Part shown: positions 1 through 7,820 of the stretch, in pieces
Position numbering within the stretch: position 1 is the stretch's first letter
Layout: each line of letters opens with the position of its first letter
Source of the DNA: Sphingobacteriales bacterium
GTDB lineage: Bacteria > Bacteroidota > Bacteroidia > Chitinophagales > Chitinophagaceae
Direction of reading: 5' to 3'
Assembly: GCA_016235125.1 (NCBI GenBank)
Contig: JACRLZ010000002.1
Location: 868,001-932,000, forward strand
Length of the DNA stretch: 64,000 nt
Notes under the pieces: model-generated
Seen by the model: only the letters and a program-made list of their open reading frames with translations
Told to the model about the DNA's origin: nothing
Databases searched by the model: none
Translations under genes and position numbers: made by a program

Positions 1-1
1 A

Positions 2-979
2 TTTACGGTAACTGTGACTGCCGCAGGTGGGCCTGCAGTTTTTACGTTGGTTAGCGGGGGAACACCGATCAATTGCGCCAGCGCTGTTGTCAACGGCGCT
101 TACGTACAAAGTACAGCGTTGGTTCCAGTTACAAATTATGTTGATATTACCGTAAATGTTAGTACAATCGGTACTTATACAATCACGGCGACCGGCGGGG
201 GTATGACTTTTTCAAAGACAGGAAGCTTTACAGCAACGGGTAATCAAACGGTGAGATTGGATGGAAGCGGCACAGCTCCTTCAACGACCGGAAATACTAC
301 TGTAACCTTTGGAACTCCCTTTGCCAGTTGCACTTTCACAGTATATGTGTTGGCAAATGATTATTATCCCAGAACAGCTACCAGTAACTGGAGTTATGAG
401 TGGGATGATGTGCCAACAGATTCTTTATACAGAGTTGCTACATCAAATACAATAACTGCAGGGAGTGTTTTCACAATCTTTATGAGTAATGATGGTACAG
501 GCCTTGATTCAGGGGGATATTATCGCAGAAGCGGCACAGATTATTTTGAGTGGTTTGATTTTGGAACATGGATAGGATACGACAATCCTTTATGGGTGGA
601 ATACACTATGCTTCAATCCGCTGCTGCTGAAGCCACTCCATGGAAATCGCCTCCAACTGGCGGATGGGCAGGAACCGCTGGCGGAAATAATTTTAACCTT
701 CGCTTTAGCTATAAAATTCTAGCTGGTCAAAAAAATGTACCGATTACATTTAATACTTCAATTAATCCTTCTGGTATAACTTATCAAGATGTAATTGTAG
801 TTGAAGAAAGATTTGAAAGGGAAGTTACCCCCGGCAACTGGCAGGACTTTACTTCAGCAATTAATTATTACGGCAAGAGCTATTATGCAAGAGGAATTGG
901 GCTTATTAAATTTGAAGCATATAATGCGTCGAATGTGCTTCAGGCTAAAATGGAACTCCGCCGCTGGCAGGTGCTCTGA
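2..979 (+). CDS. Ig-like repeat surface protein, 3' part only
   Basis: The reading frame is open to the left edge, so the start lies outside the window and only about 325 C-terminal residues are seen. The first 100 residues hold a Ser/Thr/Gly-rich beta-sandwich repeat of a type common in long secreted proteins of Chitinophagaceae: a GTYTITATGGGMTF-like strand pair, a 'TGNQTVRLDGSGT' strand and a 'CTFTVYV' end. The remaining 200 residues are aromatic-rich (YEWDD, FEWFDFGTW, LWVEYTML) and match no family I recognise. No type IX secretion C-terminal domain or LPxTG motif is visible at the end. It is probably a cell-surface or secreted adhesin-like protein; the exact function is unknown. A hairpin follows the stop codon. 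Confidence 0.7.
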   Translation, partial: FTVTVTAAGGPAVFTLVSGGTPINCASAVVNGAYVQSTALVPVTNYVDITVNVSTIGTYTITATGGGMTFSKTGSFTATGNQTVRLDGSGTAPSTTGNTTVTFGTPFASCTFTVYVLANDYYPRTATSNWSYEWDDVPTDSLYRVATSNTITAGSVFTIFMSNDGTGLDSGGYYRRSGTDYFEWFDFGTWIGYDNPLWVEYTMLQSAAAEATPWKSPPTGGWAGTAGGNNFNLRFSYKILAGQKNVPITFNTSINPSGITYQDVIVVEERFEREVTPGNWQDFTSAINYYGKSYYARGIGLIKFEAYNASNVLQAKMELRRWQVL

Positions 980-1000
980 TAATGAAATTGGGTTTAAAGC

Positions 1001-1038
1001 AAACTGTCCCACCCCGATGCATCAGGATGGGACAGTTT
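1001..1038. terminator. Bidirectional hairpin between convergent genes
   Basis: An 11-bp perfect inverted repeat (AAACTGTCCCA at 1001-1011, TGGGACAGTTT at 1028-1038) lies between the plus-strand surface-protein gene and the minus-strand acidic-protein gene. Its loop holds the small palindrome GATGCATC. Arms that begin with A and end with T give short U runs on both strands, as expected for a shared terminator. Confidence 0.65.
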
Positions 1039-1060
1039 CATTATGTGGGGTCATTAACTA

Positions 1061-1333
1061 TCAATCGTCATCATCATCGTCTTCATAATAAGCTCCTTCG
1101 CTTTTCTTGTATTGTTCTTCCCATGCTTTTACAGCTTCATCAGTCAGGCATTCGATGATTTCAAACAGCGAATCTTTTTTCAGCTTCCATTCCGTTTCCG
1201 TAGGGTCATCAAAGCGCTGAATAAACAGGCAATGGTCTGATTCCACAGCCACTTTGATCAGCGTAATGGGTGAATCTTCTTTTTCTTTTACCAGGTAATA
1301 GCAACCGGCTTCCAGCAATTCATAAGAATACAT
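1061..1333 (-). CDS. Small acidic hypothetical protein with poly-Asp tail
   Basis: A 90-residue cytoplasmic protein that I do not assign to a family. It is rich in Glu and Asp, has no signal peptide or membrane segment, and ends in EDDDDDD, encoded by a run of GAT/GAC codons near 1061-1080. The start at 1333 is strongly supported, because the upstream bases on the minus strand read AAAGGAGGAGTTGTT just before ATG. That is a full Shine-Dalgarno, which is uncommon in Bacteroidota. The gene is isolated: convergent with the surface-protein gene across a hairpin, and followed upstream by about 250 bases without a convincing gene. Confidence 0.65.
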   Translation of the reverse strand: MYSYELLEAGCYYLVKEKEDSPITLIKVAVESDHCLFIQRFDDPTETEWKLKKDSLFEIIECLTDEAVKAWEEQYKKSEGAYYEDDDDDD

Positions 1334-1348
1334 AACAACTCCTCCTTT
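1329..1348 (-). promoter_or_regulatory. Strong Shine-Dalgarno of the acidic protein gene
   Basis: Read on the minus strand, AAAGGAGG lies about 7 bases before the ATG at 1333. Most genes in this window have only A/T-rich bases there. This site fixes the start codon and suggests translation that depends on anti-Shine-Dalgarno pairing. Confidence 0.6.
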
Positions 1349-1585
1349 GTTTTTTCATTGTACAATTCAACCGGTCAGTAAGTCAGAATTTAACAGGCGC
1401 TCAGCGCAGAATGGAAATTGGGGGAATTTGATGGGTCAGAAGTACGAATCAAAATTAGGGGATTGGATTATTCCGGCCTGTAAATTTTATGTAAAGAATT
1501 GTCATGATTTTTCCAGAGATTTTAGTCCTTGAATTTCAAAAAATTGTGTGGTTCTGTGAAAATTTTTAAGCGGTAGCTCAGGCTC

Positions 1586-2083
1586 TCAGGCGCTGATGAC
1601 ATCCCGGAGATGAGGGTTCCGGTTTCTCAGGTCGGGACCTCCTTCGAGTACTGATTTCAGGTTGCTGAGATAGAAAGTCCAGCCATTGCCGCACTCAATA
1701 TAAAAGTATTGCTGCTCATTTTCATCATTCATCGGCATCTGCTGTATCAATTCGCAAATAGTTTCTCCCTCTTCCTGTTTTATGGAAACAGTAACGACAC
1801 AGCCGCCTGAAAAACTGAATTGGATTTTATCCCAGCCGTTTGCTGAAATGATCTCCCTTTCTTCCAGCACGGTATCATCATAACCGTACCAAAGCCACTT
1901 GTATTTATCGCCTGTTTCTATGTGGTTGTTCTTCGGCCTGACTGTTCCATCTGCTTTTGTAAACTGAGCAAGGCGGAGAAACCAGCTTTCCAATCCCTGT
2001 TGCGTGGCCCATGCATCATAGATAGCTTTTGCAGGAGCTTTGATGGGAATGCGTTTGGTAAATTGTTTCCAGTTATAAGGCAT
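1586..2083 (-). CDS. SRPBCC/AHSA1-type ligand-binding protein
   Basis: A 165-residue protein of the SRPBCC (START/Bet v1-like) fold, AHSA1 branch. It starts with the family's opening strand ('RIPIKAPAKAIYDAWATQQG'), followed by a Trp-rich helix ('LESWFL') and the late 'GNGWTFYLSNLKSVLEGG' helix typical of AHSA1 proteins ('GW...yl..L...le'). Such proteins bind hydrophobic ligands or act as Hsp90 co-factors; the ligand cannot be read from sequence. No signal peptide is present. It stands alone on the minus strand, downstream of a degenerate inverted-repeat element. A second, tandem AHSA1 protein is encoded at 16500-17381. Confidence 0.75.
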   Translation of the reverse strand: MPYNWKQFTKRIPIKAPAKAIYDAWATQQGLESWFLRLAQFTKADGTVRPKNNHIETGDKYKWLWYGYDDTVLEEREIISANGWDKIQFSFSGGCVVTVSIKQEEGETICELIQQMPMNDENEQQYFYIECGNGWTFYLSNLKSVLEGGPDLRNRNPHLRDVISA

Positions 2084-2124
2084 AAGTATGTTTTGACCTC
2101 AGCTCCAAAATAAGAAATTTTAAA

Positions 2125-2215
2125 CACAGAGTAAGGGAGGTTAATGAGTTTCACAGAGGGATCATGTTTACAAATCAATTCTCTGTGTTACTCTTTTACT
2201 CTGTATCTCCGTGTT
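2125..2215. repeat. Inverted-repeat element, CACAGAG type (family 1, copy A)
   Basis: A degenerate inverted repeat lies between two minus-strand genes. ACAGAGTAAGGGAG (2126-2139) faces the complement of 2191-2204 (ACAGAGTAAAAGAG, 12 of 14 matching), and TCACAGAG (2151-2158) faces the complement of 2181-2188 (ACACAGAG). It resembles the better preserved elements at 33333-33413 and 62191-62267. Confidence 0.55.
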
Positions 2216-2272
2216 GAAAATATTTTATTGGCTTTTAAACCTATAGAGCACAGATAGTATTATTAAAAATAT

Positions 2273-3586
2273 TTACAACCTCGTTACTTTCATTTCCACT
2301 CTCCGGTTCTTTGCACGATTGGCCTCGGTATCATTCGGCGCAACAGGCATATCGGGCCCGAAACCTTTAATGCTGATACGGCCATCATCAATTCCTTTGC
2401 TTACAAGATAATCTTTACAGCTTCTCACTCTTTTCAGCGACAGTTCCCTGTTCAATGCAGCAGAACCTTCTGAAGAAGTATGGCCGGATAATAATATTTC
2501 AACCGAATTGTTTTGTTTCATCAATGCAGCTAATTTTTCCAGTTCGGCTTTTCCTTCGGGCCGCAGCACAGCGCTGTTAACATCAAACTGAATATTGTTC
2601 AGCACCAGGTTATCGCCTTCCTGCAGGGTTTTGTTATTGAAAGTAACTTTCCCGGAAGTCTTTAGTGTCAATTCCACATTCTCAGTTGTTTCATCCGCTA
2701 TCACATCCACTTGTTTTTCATCGGATGAATAGCCCGAAGCGCTTCCTTTAACAATATTCAGTCCTGCAGGTATATTTTCAAGCGTAAAGAATCCTTCTTC
2801 ATCGGAGGTAGCCATACCATAACCTTCAATAACAGCTGTTGCGTTAGGTATGGGTTCACGGGTATCATGGTCAATGATTCTTCCCTGCACTTTTCCTTTG
2901 TAAATGATCTTTGGATTGATAAGCAGTTTTACAAAATCAAGGGAAAATCCGTCTCCGATCTTACTGGTTGGATCGTCAATAGCTATGATAAGGGAGTCAG
3001 CATTAAGCCTGGCTAATAATTCAGGAGTAAGGCGCAGAGTGATCAATTTGCCCACAGGCCCGGTTTGGTCAATACGGTTAATCATTTTTTCAGCTTCAGT
3101 AAACCTGAGACCATTTATCTTAACCTGGAATTTTGAACCCATAGAAGGCGCCTGGAAATCATCAATGAACATTTGCAGCGCTGCTGAATCCACTTTCACA
3201 GATTTCAGATCAGATAAAGGCATCCGGATTGAAACGGGATTATTATCCGGTCGTTTTGTAGTGCTGGTATATCCATCCTGCTCAACTGCCGTTCCATATT
3301 TATAGCTTGAAAGAACCATTATCCTGTCGGTGCCACGGGCATCCTCTATATTTATTTTCCAGGGAAAGCCATGCGACCAGGTTGACCTGCCGGAGAAGGG
3401 ATTAAAATCGGGATCGAAACCAAACCCGAGATTGTCAATATCGCCAACACGGATCATCAGGTCAGCTTCTGCAGTATTTCTTAAAACGAGAAATTGCTTG
3501 TTCCAGTCACCGTCGTTTTCAGTTGTACGTTGTGAGGAAACAATAATTGGTAAAATAAGGATCGGGAGAAAAAAAAGAATTTTCAT
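2273..3586 (-). CDS. OmpA-family peptidoglycan-binding outer-membrane protein
   Basis: A 437-residue exported protein starting at MKILFFLPILILPIIVSSQ, a clear signal peptide. I chose 3586 over a longer frame to 3631 because a promoter fits at 3602-3632. Residues about 20-225 form a domain I do not recognise. Residues about 229-302 are a carboxypeptidase-regulatory-like (Ig-type) domain ('VQGRIIDHDTREPIPNA'). Residues about 325 to the end are an OmpA C-terminal domain: 'NIQFDVNSAVLRPEG', 'LSGHTSSEGSAALNRELSLK' and the final NRRVE. The GHT is followed by SSEG rather than the common D..G, but the distal Asp/Arg signature remains. It likely anchors the outer membrane to peptidoglycan. Confidence 0.85.
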   Translation of the reverse strand: MKILFFLPILILPIIVSSQRTTENDGDWNKQFLVLRNTAEADLMIRVGDIDNLGFGFDPDFNPFSGRSTWSHGFPWKINIEDARGTDRIMVLSSYKYGTAVEQDGYTSTTKRPDNNPVSIRMPLSDLKSVKVDSAALQMFIDDFQAPSMGSKFQVKINGLRFTEAEKMINRIDQTGPVGKLITLRLTPELLARLNADSLIIAIDDPTSKIGDGFSLDFVKLLINPKIIYKGKVQGRIIDHDTREPIPNATAVIEGYGMATSDEEGFFTLENIPAGLNIVKGSASGYSSDEKQVDVIADETTENVELTLKTSGKVTFNNKTLQEGDNLVLNNIQFDVNSAVLRPEGKAELEKLAALMKQNNSVEILLSGHTSSEGSAALNRELSLKRVRSCKDYLVSKGIDDGRISIKGFGPDMPVAPNDTEANRAKNRRVEMKVTRL

Positions 3587-3601
3587 ATTGCAGATTTTTT
3601 G

Positions 3602-3632
3602 CAAACTTACGCAGCAAATTCTGTCAAACAAG
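3602..3632 (-). promoter_or_regulatory. Bacteroidota sigma-A type promoter of the OmpA-family gene
   Basis: On the minus strand, CTTG (3632-3629) is followed by exactly 19 bases and then TAAGTTTG (3609-3602). This matches the Bacteroidota TTTG-N19-TAnnTTTG pattern at the -7 element and 3 of 4 bases at -33. Transcription would begin near 3595, only about 10 bases before the ATG at 3586. Confidence 0.6.
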
Positions 3633-3654
3633 TTGCATCATCACACTTAAAAAA

Positions 3655-4302
3655 TTATTCTTCCCCCGGTTTCTCCGGCCTGATCAGTATTTTTTTGTTC
3701 ACAAGATTTTCGGCCATCATCTGTCCGTAGGTGTGTGCCAGTGTGGTTTTGGATGTATAATCAAATGACCGGGTGCGGGCAGAGTATATCATTTTGCTGC
3801 TCTCCAGATCATAGAAATTATTTTCCCAGGTATATTTGGTTTCTTCACTATAATAACCCGGTGTGTAAAGTCTTTCTGTTACGATGGTATAATACCTGTC
3901 GAATCTTCCAAAGCGATTATAGAATGTTGTGTATTCCGTTACCTTGCCGGGAACATAATAACGGTCCTTCTTTTTGTCAACCAGCACCATGGTCAGTACG
4001 CCGTCAAAACCTTTTCCTTCGATGGCGGCTTTAGCTTTTGCCGTATCGCCTTTTACAAAAGTACCGGGAGGAAAGATCTTGTTGGCTGCAATGGCGTTGT
4101 AGCCAAGGTCTTTCAGATCGCCGGCAAGATGGTCTTCCATTTTTGTCTGTAATTCCATGTCGTTATCACTTAATACTCCCAGCACAAGGATTTTTTTATA
4201 CTTTTTAGGAGCAACATCCTGCGCCGTCCACGATTGGGTGATCTTGCTGGGTTGACAGGAAACTATGAATGCCAAAACGGGGATGATAAATAGCTTTTTC
4301 AT
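3655..4302 (-). CDS. Putative lipoprotein of unknown function
   Basis: A 215-residue protein with a lipoprotein signal (lipobox FIVSC, Cys16), so it is probably anchored to the periplasmic face of an envelope membrane. The start of the mature part ('KKYKKILVLGVLSDNDMELQ' then 'MEDHLAGDLKDLGYNAI') looks like an alternating alpha/beta fold, as in small conserved Bacteroidota lipoproteins. A later stretch is rich in Tyr and Arg (YYTIVTERLYTPGYY). I do not recognise a specific function. It lies 68 bases upstream of the OmpA-family gene, which has its own promoter, and is divergent from parE. Confidence 0.7.
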   Translation of the reverse strand: MKKLFIIPVLAFIVSCQPSKITQSWTAQDVAPKKYKKILVLGVLSDNDMELQTKMEDHLAGDLKDLGYNAIAANKIFPPGTFVKGDTAKAKAAIEGKGFDGVLTMVLVDKKKDRYYVPGKVTEYTTFYNRFGRFDRYYTIVTERLYTPGYYSEETKYTWENNFYDLESSKMIYSARTRSFDYTSKTTLAHTYGQMMAENLVNKKILIRPEKPGEE

Positions 4303-4441
4303 AACGCTGAATTTTCATTATAAAATTACCTGGTGAAAATGCGGAATTGGGTGAGTGCAATCAGTCAGTCATAAGAGATTTGTCAGTTTTGAAAAACAGG
4401 GATTCGCATTTATTTTCCCCATCTGTTAATAACTCTAAATC

Positions 4442-4471
4442 TTTAAGCCTAAGGCTGTTTCGGTATATTTG
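4442..4471 (+). promoter_or_regulatory. Likely sigma-A promoter of parE
   Basis: TTTA (4442-4445), an 18-base spacer and TATATTTG (4464-4471, an exact TAnnTTTG) lie 70 bases upstream of the parE start. The -33 element differs by one base from TTTG. Confidence 0.5.
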
Positions 4472-4540
4472 CCGGAATGAAAATCCCGGGGAGCAAGAGC
4501 TGCTGATTCATTCAAAATATCTCTGAAAAACAAAGTGTAA

Positions 4541-6436
4541 ATGGCAAAAGCAAAAGAAACAAACGATCTGTTTGCATACGACGAGGATAGTATAAAATCA
4601 CTCGACTGGAAAGAGCATATCCGGCTAAGACCCGGAATGTATATCGGCAAGCTGGGCGATGGCTCATCACCCGACGATGGCATTTATGTGCTGGTGAAAG
4701 AGGTGATTGACAACTGTATTGATGAATTTGCCATGGGTTATGGCAAAACGGTTGAGCTTACAGTGGATAAGAAAACTGTAACCATAAGAGATTATGGCCG
4801 GGGTATTCCGTTGGGAAAAGTAGTGGATGTGGTAAGCAAGGTAAACACCGGCGCTAAATTCGACAGCAAAGTATTTCAGAAATCAGTTGGATTGAATGGT
4901 GTGGGTACAAAAGCCGTCAATGCACTCAGCAATTATTTTAAAGTAACTGCCATTCGTGACGGTAAAGAAAAAACCGCCGAGTTTGAAAAAGGATTTCTGA
5001 TAAAAGAATACAAAGAAGCAAAGACCGGTGAGGAAAACGGAACGATGGTAACATTTATTCCAGATGATTCTGTTTTTAAGAATTTCAAATTCCATCCGGA
5101 GTTTCTCGAGAACCAGATATGGAACTATTGTTTTCTGAATGCCGGATTGAAAATAATTTTCAACGGCAAAAGCTTTGTCAGCAGAAATGGTTTGCTGGAT
5201 CTGCTGCAGCGAAAAACCAATGAAGATGAGATCCGTTATCCCATCATTCACCTGGCAGGCGATGATATTGAAGTAGCTATAACACATAACAATGATTATG
5301 GAGAAGACATTTACAGTTTTGTAAACGGCCAGCATACTACGCAGGGCGGCACCCACCAGCAGGCTTTCCGGGAAACTTATGTAAAAACGATAAGAGACTT
5401 TTTCAAAAAAGATTATGATGCTTCGGATATAAGAACCGGAATTGTTGCTGCTGTTTCTGTTCGGGTGGTGGAGCCGGTATTTGAATCGCAGACAAAAACC
5501 AAGCTTGGGTCGGTGAATGTGGATATTGAAGGCCCAAGCATGCGACAGTTTGTTGGCGATTTCTTTGCTAAAGAGCTGGATAATTTTTTGCACAAAAACC
5601 CGTCTACCGCCGATTCACTAAAGAAAAGGATTGAGCAAAGCGAAAGGGAAAGAAAAGAATTGGCCGGTATCAAGAAACTGGCGAATGAAAGAGCTAAGAA
5701 AGCCAATCTTCACAATCGTAAACTCAGAGATTGCCGTTATCATCTTGATGAGGAAGCCCCGGCTAAGGGGAAAGAAGAGTTTGTGGCAAAACAAAAAGAG
5801 ACGACCATTTTCATTACCGAGGGAGACAGCGCCAGCGGTTCTATTACCAAGGCAAGAAATGTGGAAACACAGGCGGTCTTCAGCCTCCGGGGTAAACCTT
5901 TGAACTGTTTCGGCCTTACCAAGAAAGTAGTGTATGAGAATGAAGAATTCAATTTATTGCAACATGCGTTGAATATTGAAGAGGGGTTGGAGGGACTCCG
6001 TTATAATAATGTTGTCATTGCCACCGATGCTGATGTAGATGGCATGCACATCCGTTTATTACTGATGACATTCTTTTTGCAGTTTTTTCCCGACCTGGTG
6101 AAGCATGAAAAGGTATATGTGCTCGAGACACCTTTGTTCCGGGTAAGAAACAAACAGGAAACGATTTATTGTTTCAGTGAACAGGAAAAACAGGATGCTA
6201 TGAAGAAACTGGGAACAAAGCCGGAGGTTACACGTTTCAAAGGCTTGGGTGAAATCAGCCCGGATGAGTTTGGCCAATTTATTGGAAGCGGAATGAGAAA
6301 ACAATTAATGAGAGTGGAAGAAGGGGAGCATATTCAGCAACTTCTCGAATATTATATGGGAAAGAATACACCGGATAGGCAGGAATTCATAATTGATAAC
6401 CTGAAAGTGGAGATGGATGCTCCGGTTGAAAATTAA
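4541..6436 (+). CDS. parE: DNA topoisomerase IV subunit B (ParE)
   Basis: A 631-residue type IIA topoisomerase ATPase subunit, which drives strand passage to separate replicated chromosomes. The GHKL ATPase part is complete: Glu54/Asn58 in '[11 protein letters not shown]', DYGRGIP at 84-90, and [13 protein letters not shown] near 122. The transducer domain follows, then a TOPRIM domain with EGDSASG near 427 and DADVDG near 494. The length and the lack of a GyrB-type insertion fit ParE rather than GyrB, and parC lies downstream. A DUF1835 gene and a four-helix-bundle gene separate the two subunits. Confidence 0.95.
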   Translation: MAKAKETNDLFAYDEDSIKSLDWKEHIRLRPGMYIGKLGDGSSPDDGIYVLVKEVIDNCIDEFAMGYGKTVELTVDKKTVTIRDYGRGIPLGKVVDVVSKVNTGAKFDSKVFQKSVGLNGVGTKAVNALSNYFKVTAIRDGKEKTAEFEKGFLIKEYKEAKTGEENGTMVTFIPDDSVFKNFKFHPEFLENQIWNYCFLNAGLKIIFNGKSFVSRNGLLDLLQRKTNEDEIRYPIIHLAGDDIEVAITHNNDYGEDIYSFVNGQHTTQGGTHQQAFRETYVKTIRDFFKKDYDASDIRTGIVAAVSVRVVEPVFESQTKTKLGSVNVDIEGPSMRQFVGDFFAKELDNFLHKNPSTADSLKKRIEQSERERKELAGIKKLANERAKKANLHNRKLRDCRYHLDEEAPAKGKEEFVAKQKETTIFITEGDSASGSITKARNVETQAVFSLRGKPLNCFGLTKKVVYENEEFNLLQHALNIEEGLEGLRYNNVVIATDADVDGMHIRLLLMTFFLQFFPDLVKHEKVYVLETPLFRVRNKQETIYCFSEQEKQDAMKKLGTKPEVTRFKGLGEISPDEFGQFIGSGMRKQLMRVEEGEHIQQLLEYYMGKNTPDRQEFIIDNLKVEMDAPVEN

Positions 6437-6446
6437 TTTTGCACAG

Positions 6447-7301
6447 ATGATACATATCGTTTTTCAACATTCGGATGTCGGCTTATTAAAAGAAGCAATT
6501 AAGCTTGATGAAAGCCTGCAGGGAAAAATCGTTGAGATAAAAGATGAATGGGGAGTGGGGCCATTAAAAGATTTAGATACAGAAGAAGGATGGCAGACGA
6601 GATTAGATTGGTGGAGAAATCTTTTGCAGGGATCTCCCTATGGTGAAAATTTGGTTGGGAGTTTTGATGATAGAAAAACAGTTGCAGAAATTAAAGCAGT
6701 TCTGGAATCAAACCCTGATGAGCAGGCCTGGATATGGATGGGACAAAACCAGCATGATGTAACAGGTTATTACTGGCTGATGCCGCAATTGAGGGAATAC
6801 CAGGGTCGGATAATGGTCATTTATCTGAACAACCTCCCTTTTATCAATGAAAAAGGACAACTTTTTTATCCATGGTCGGTGCATGATATTCTTCCCAAAG
6901 AAGTCATTAAAGCAAAGAAGCTGGCAAGGCCGGTCACATTAAGCGAATTCGAGATCGATCCCGATGAGTGGAGGAAGATCGCTGAGGAAAATACAACTGT
7001 AAGAATTCTTGAGGGCGGAAAAAAGATCGCAGGTAAGGAAGAAAACTTTTATGACAATGAAATTTTGAAAAACCTTACTTCTGAATGGCAGAAGGCAACC
7101 AGGGTTTTATCAAATACACTGCATCGCATGAAGATAAAAACCGGCGATGTGTTTCTGATGTGGCGGATGAAACACCTGATCAGCGAAGGAAAGATCGAGG
7201 TAATGGGTGATGTAGAAAAAAGTTGGAAAGAGTTTGATGTGAGAAAGCCTGAAATGTCGCAAGGAGAGATAGAGTTTAAGAAGGAAGAAATAGCAAGTTA
7301 A
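6447..7301 (+). CDS. DUF1835/DUF3658 domain protein
   Basis: A 284-residue cytoplasmic protein. I place the start at ATG 6447 (MIHIVFQHSDVGLL), 10 bases after the parE stop; a longer frame would overlap parE. The N-terminal half matches DUF1835: 'IHIVFQHSDVGLLKEAI', 'DEWGVGPLKDL', then 'IWMGQNQHDVTGYYWL'. The C-terminal part matches DUF3658 ('FLMWRMKHLISEGKIEVMG'). The biochemical role of these domains is not established to my knowledge. Co-transcription with parE is likely from the spacing. No signal peptide or membrane segment is seen. Confidence 0.8.
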   Translation: MIHIVFQHSDVGLLKEAIKLDESLQGKIVEIKDEWGVGPLKDLDTEEGWQTRLDWWRNLLQGSPYGENLVGSFDDRKTVAEIKAVLESNPDEQAWIWMGQNQHDVTGYYWLMPQLREYQGRIMVIYLNNLPFINEKGQLFYPWSVHDILPKEVIKAKKLARPVTLSEFEIDPDEWRKIAEENTTVRILEGGKKIAGKEENFYDNEILKNLTSEWQKATRVLSNTLHRMKIKTGDVFLMWRMKHLISEGKIEVMGDVEKSWKEFDVRKPEMSQGEIEFKKEEIAS

Positions 7302-7337
7302 ATGGTTTTAATATTATAAGTACGGAATGAAATGTTC

Positions 7338-7801
7338 AATACTCAATGTTCAATTAGCAATTTTCAATTTTGAACCCTAAAGATCAAAAAACATTACATG
7401 GCTAATAAAGAGTATAACCTTGAGGACAGATTTGTAGAATATAGTTGCAGAATGATAGATGTTGTAGAGTCTCTGCCAAATACAAGAGCTGGAAATTACA
7501 TTGCGGGGCAATTAATTAAGTCATGTATTTCTCCAACTTTCAACTATGGGGAAGTTCAGGGTGCAGAATCGAGGAATGATTTTATTCATAAACTTGGAGT
7601 CGTATTAAAGGAATTGAAAGAATGTAGAACAGCTTTAAAAATTATCAGAAGAAAGGAATTAATAAAGCCCGTTAAGCGGATTGATGCGATTTTCAAAGAG
7701 ACAGAAGAATTAATCGCAATAATTGCAAAAAGTATTGAAACGGCTGAAAAAAATAAAGAGCGGCTTAAAAAATGAACATTGAGCATTGAATATTGAGTAT
7801 T
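7338..7801. repeat. Inverted repeats framing the four-helix-bundle gene
   Basis: The left arm, AATACTCAATGTTCAAT (7338-7354), is matched by the reverse complement of 7785-7801 (AATACTCAATATTCAAT) at 16 of 17 positions. The arms sit 44 bases before the start and 10 bases after the stop of the four-helix-bundle gene, so gene and arms form a compact cassette of about 460 bp inside the parE-parC interval. Further copies of the motif (TTCAATTTTG near 7362) extend the left arm. Confidence 0.7.
7398..7775 (+). CDS. Four helix bundle protein (S23/IVP family)
   Basis: A 125-residue all-helical protein of the S23/IVP family: 'YNLEDRFVEYSCRMIDVVES' helix, the central AGNYIAGQLIKSCISPTFNYGEVQGAESRNDFIHKL turn region, then 'VVLKELKECRTALKIIRRK' and a Lys-rich C-terminal helix. 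The family was first seen encoded in intervening sequences of 23S rRNA genes and is related to the Avd accessory protein of diversity-generating retroelements. Members also occur as free-standing genes. Neither a 23S rRNA nor a reverse transcriptase is present here. The gene is bounded by inverted repeats, which suggests a small mobile cassette. It probably binds nucleic acid through its basic surface; this is inference. Confidence 0.85.
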   Translation: MANKEYNLEDRFVEYSCRMIDVVESLPNTRAGNYIAGQLIKSCISPTFNYGEVQGAESRNDFIHKLGVVLKELKECRTALKIIRRKELIKPVKRIDAIFKETEELIAIIAKSIETAEKNKERLKK

Positions 7802-7820
7802 TATTTTAACAGTTTAAGGA

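Noticed and set aside
801..1088. Open frame of 95 codons overlapping the surface protein gene
   Set aside because: It is out of frame with the clear coding sequence and ends in a Ser run made by the poly-Asp codons of the opposite-strand gene.
1347..1532. Open frame of 61 codons on the plus strand
   Set aside because: No recognisable protein features, overlaps the start region of the acidic-protein gene on the other strand, and looks like chance.
4883..5593. Long minus-strand frame inside parE
   Set aside because: It is antisense to a complete, conserved ParE and shows no protein-family signal.
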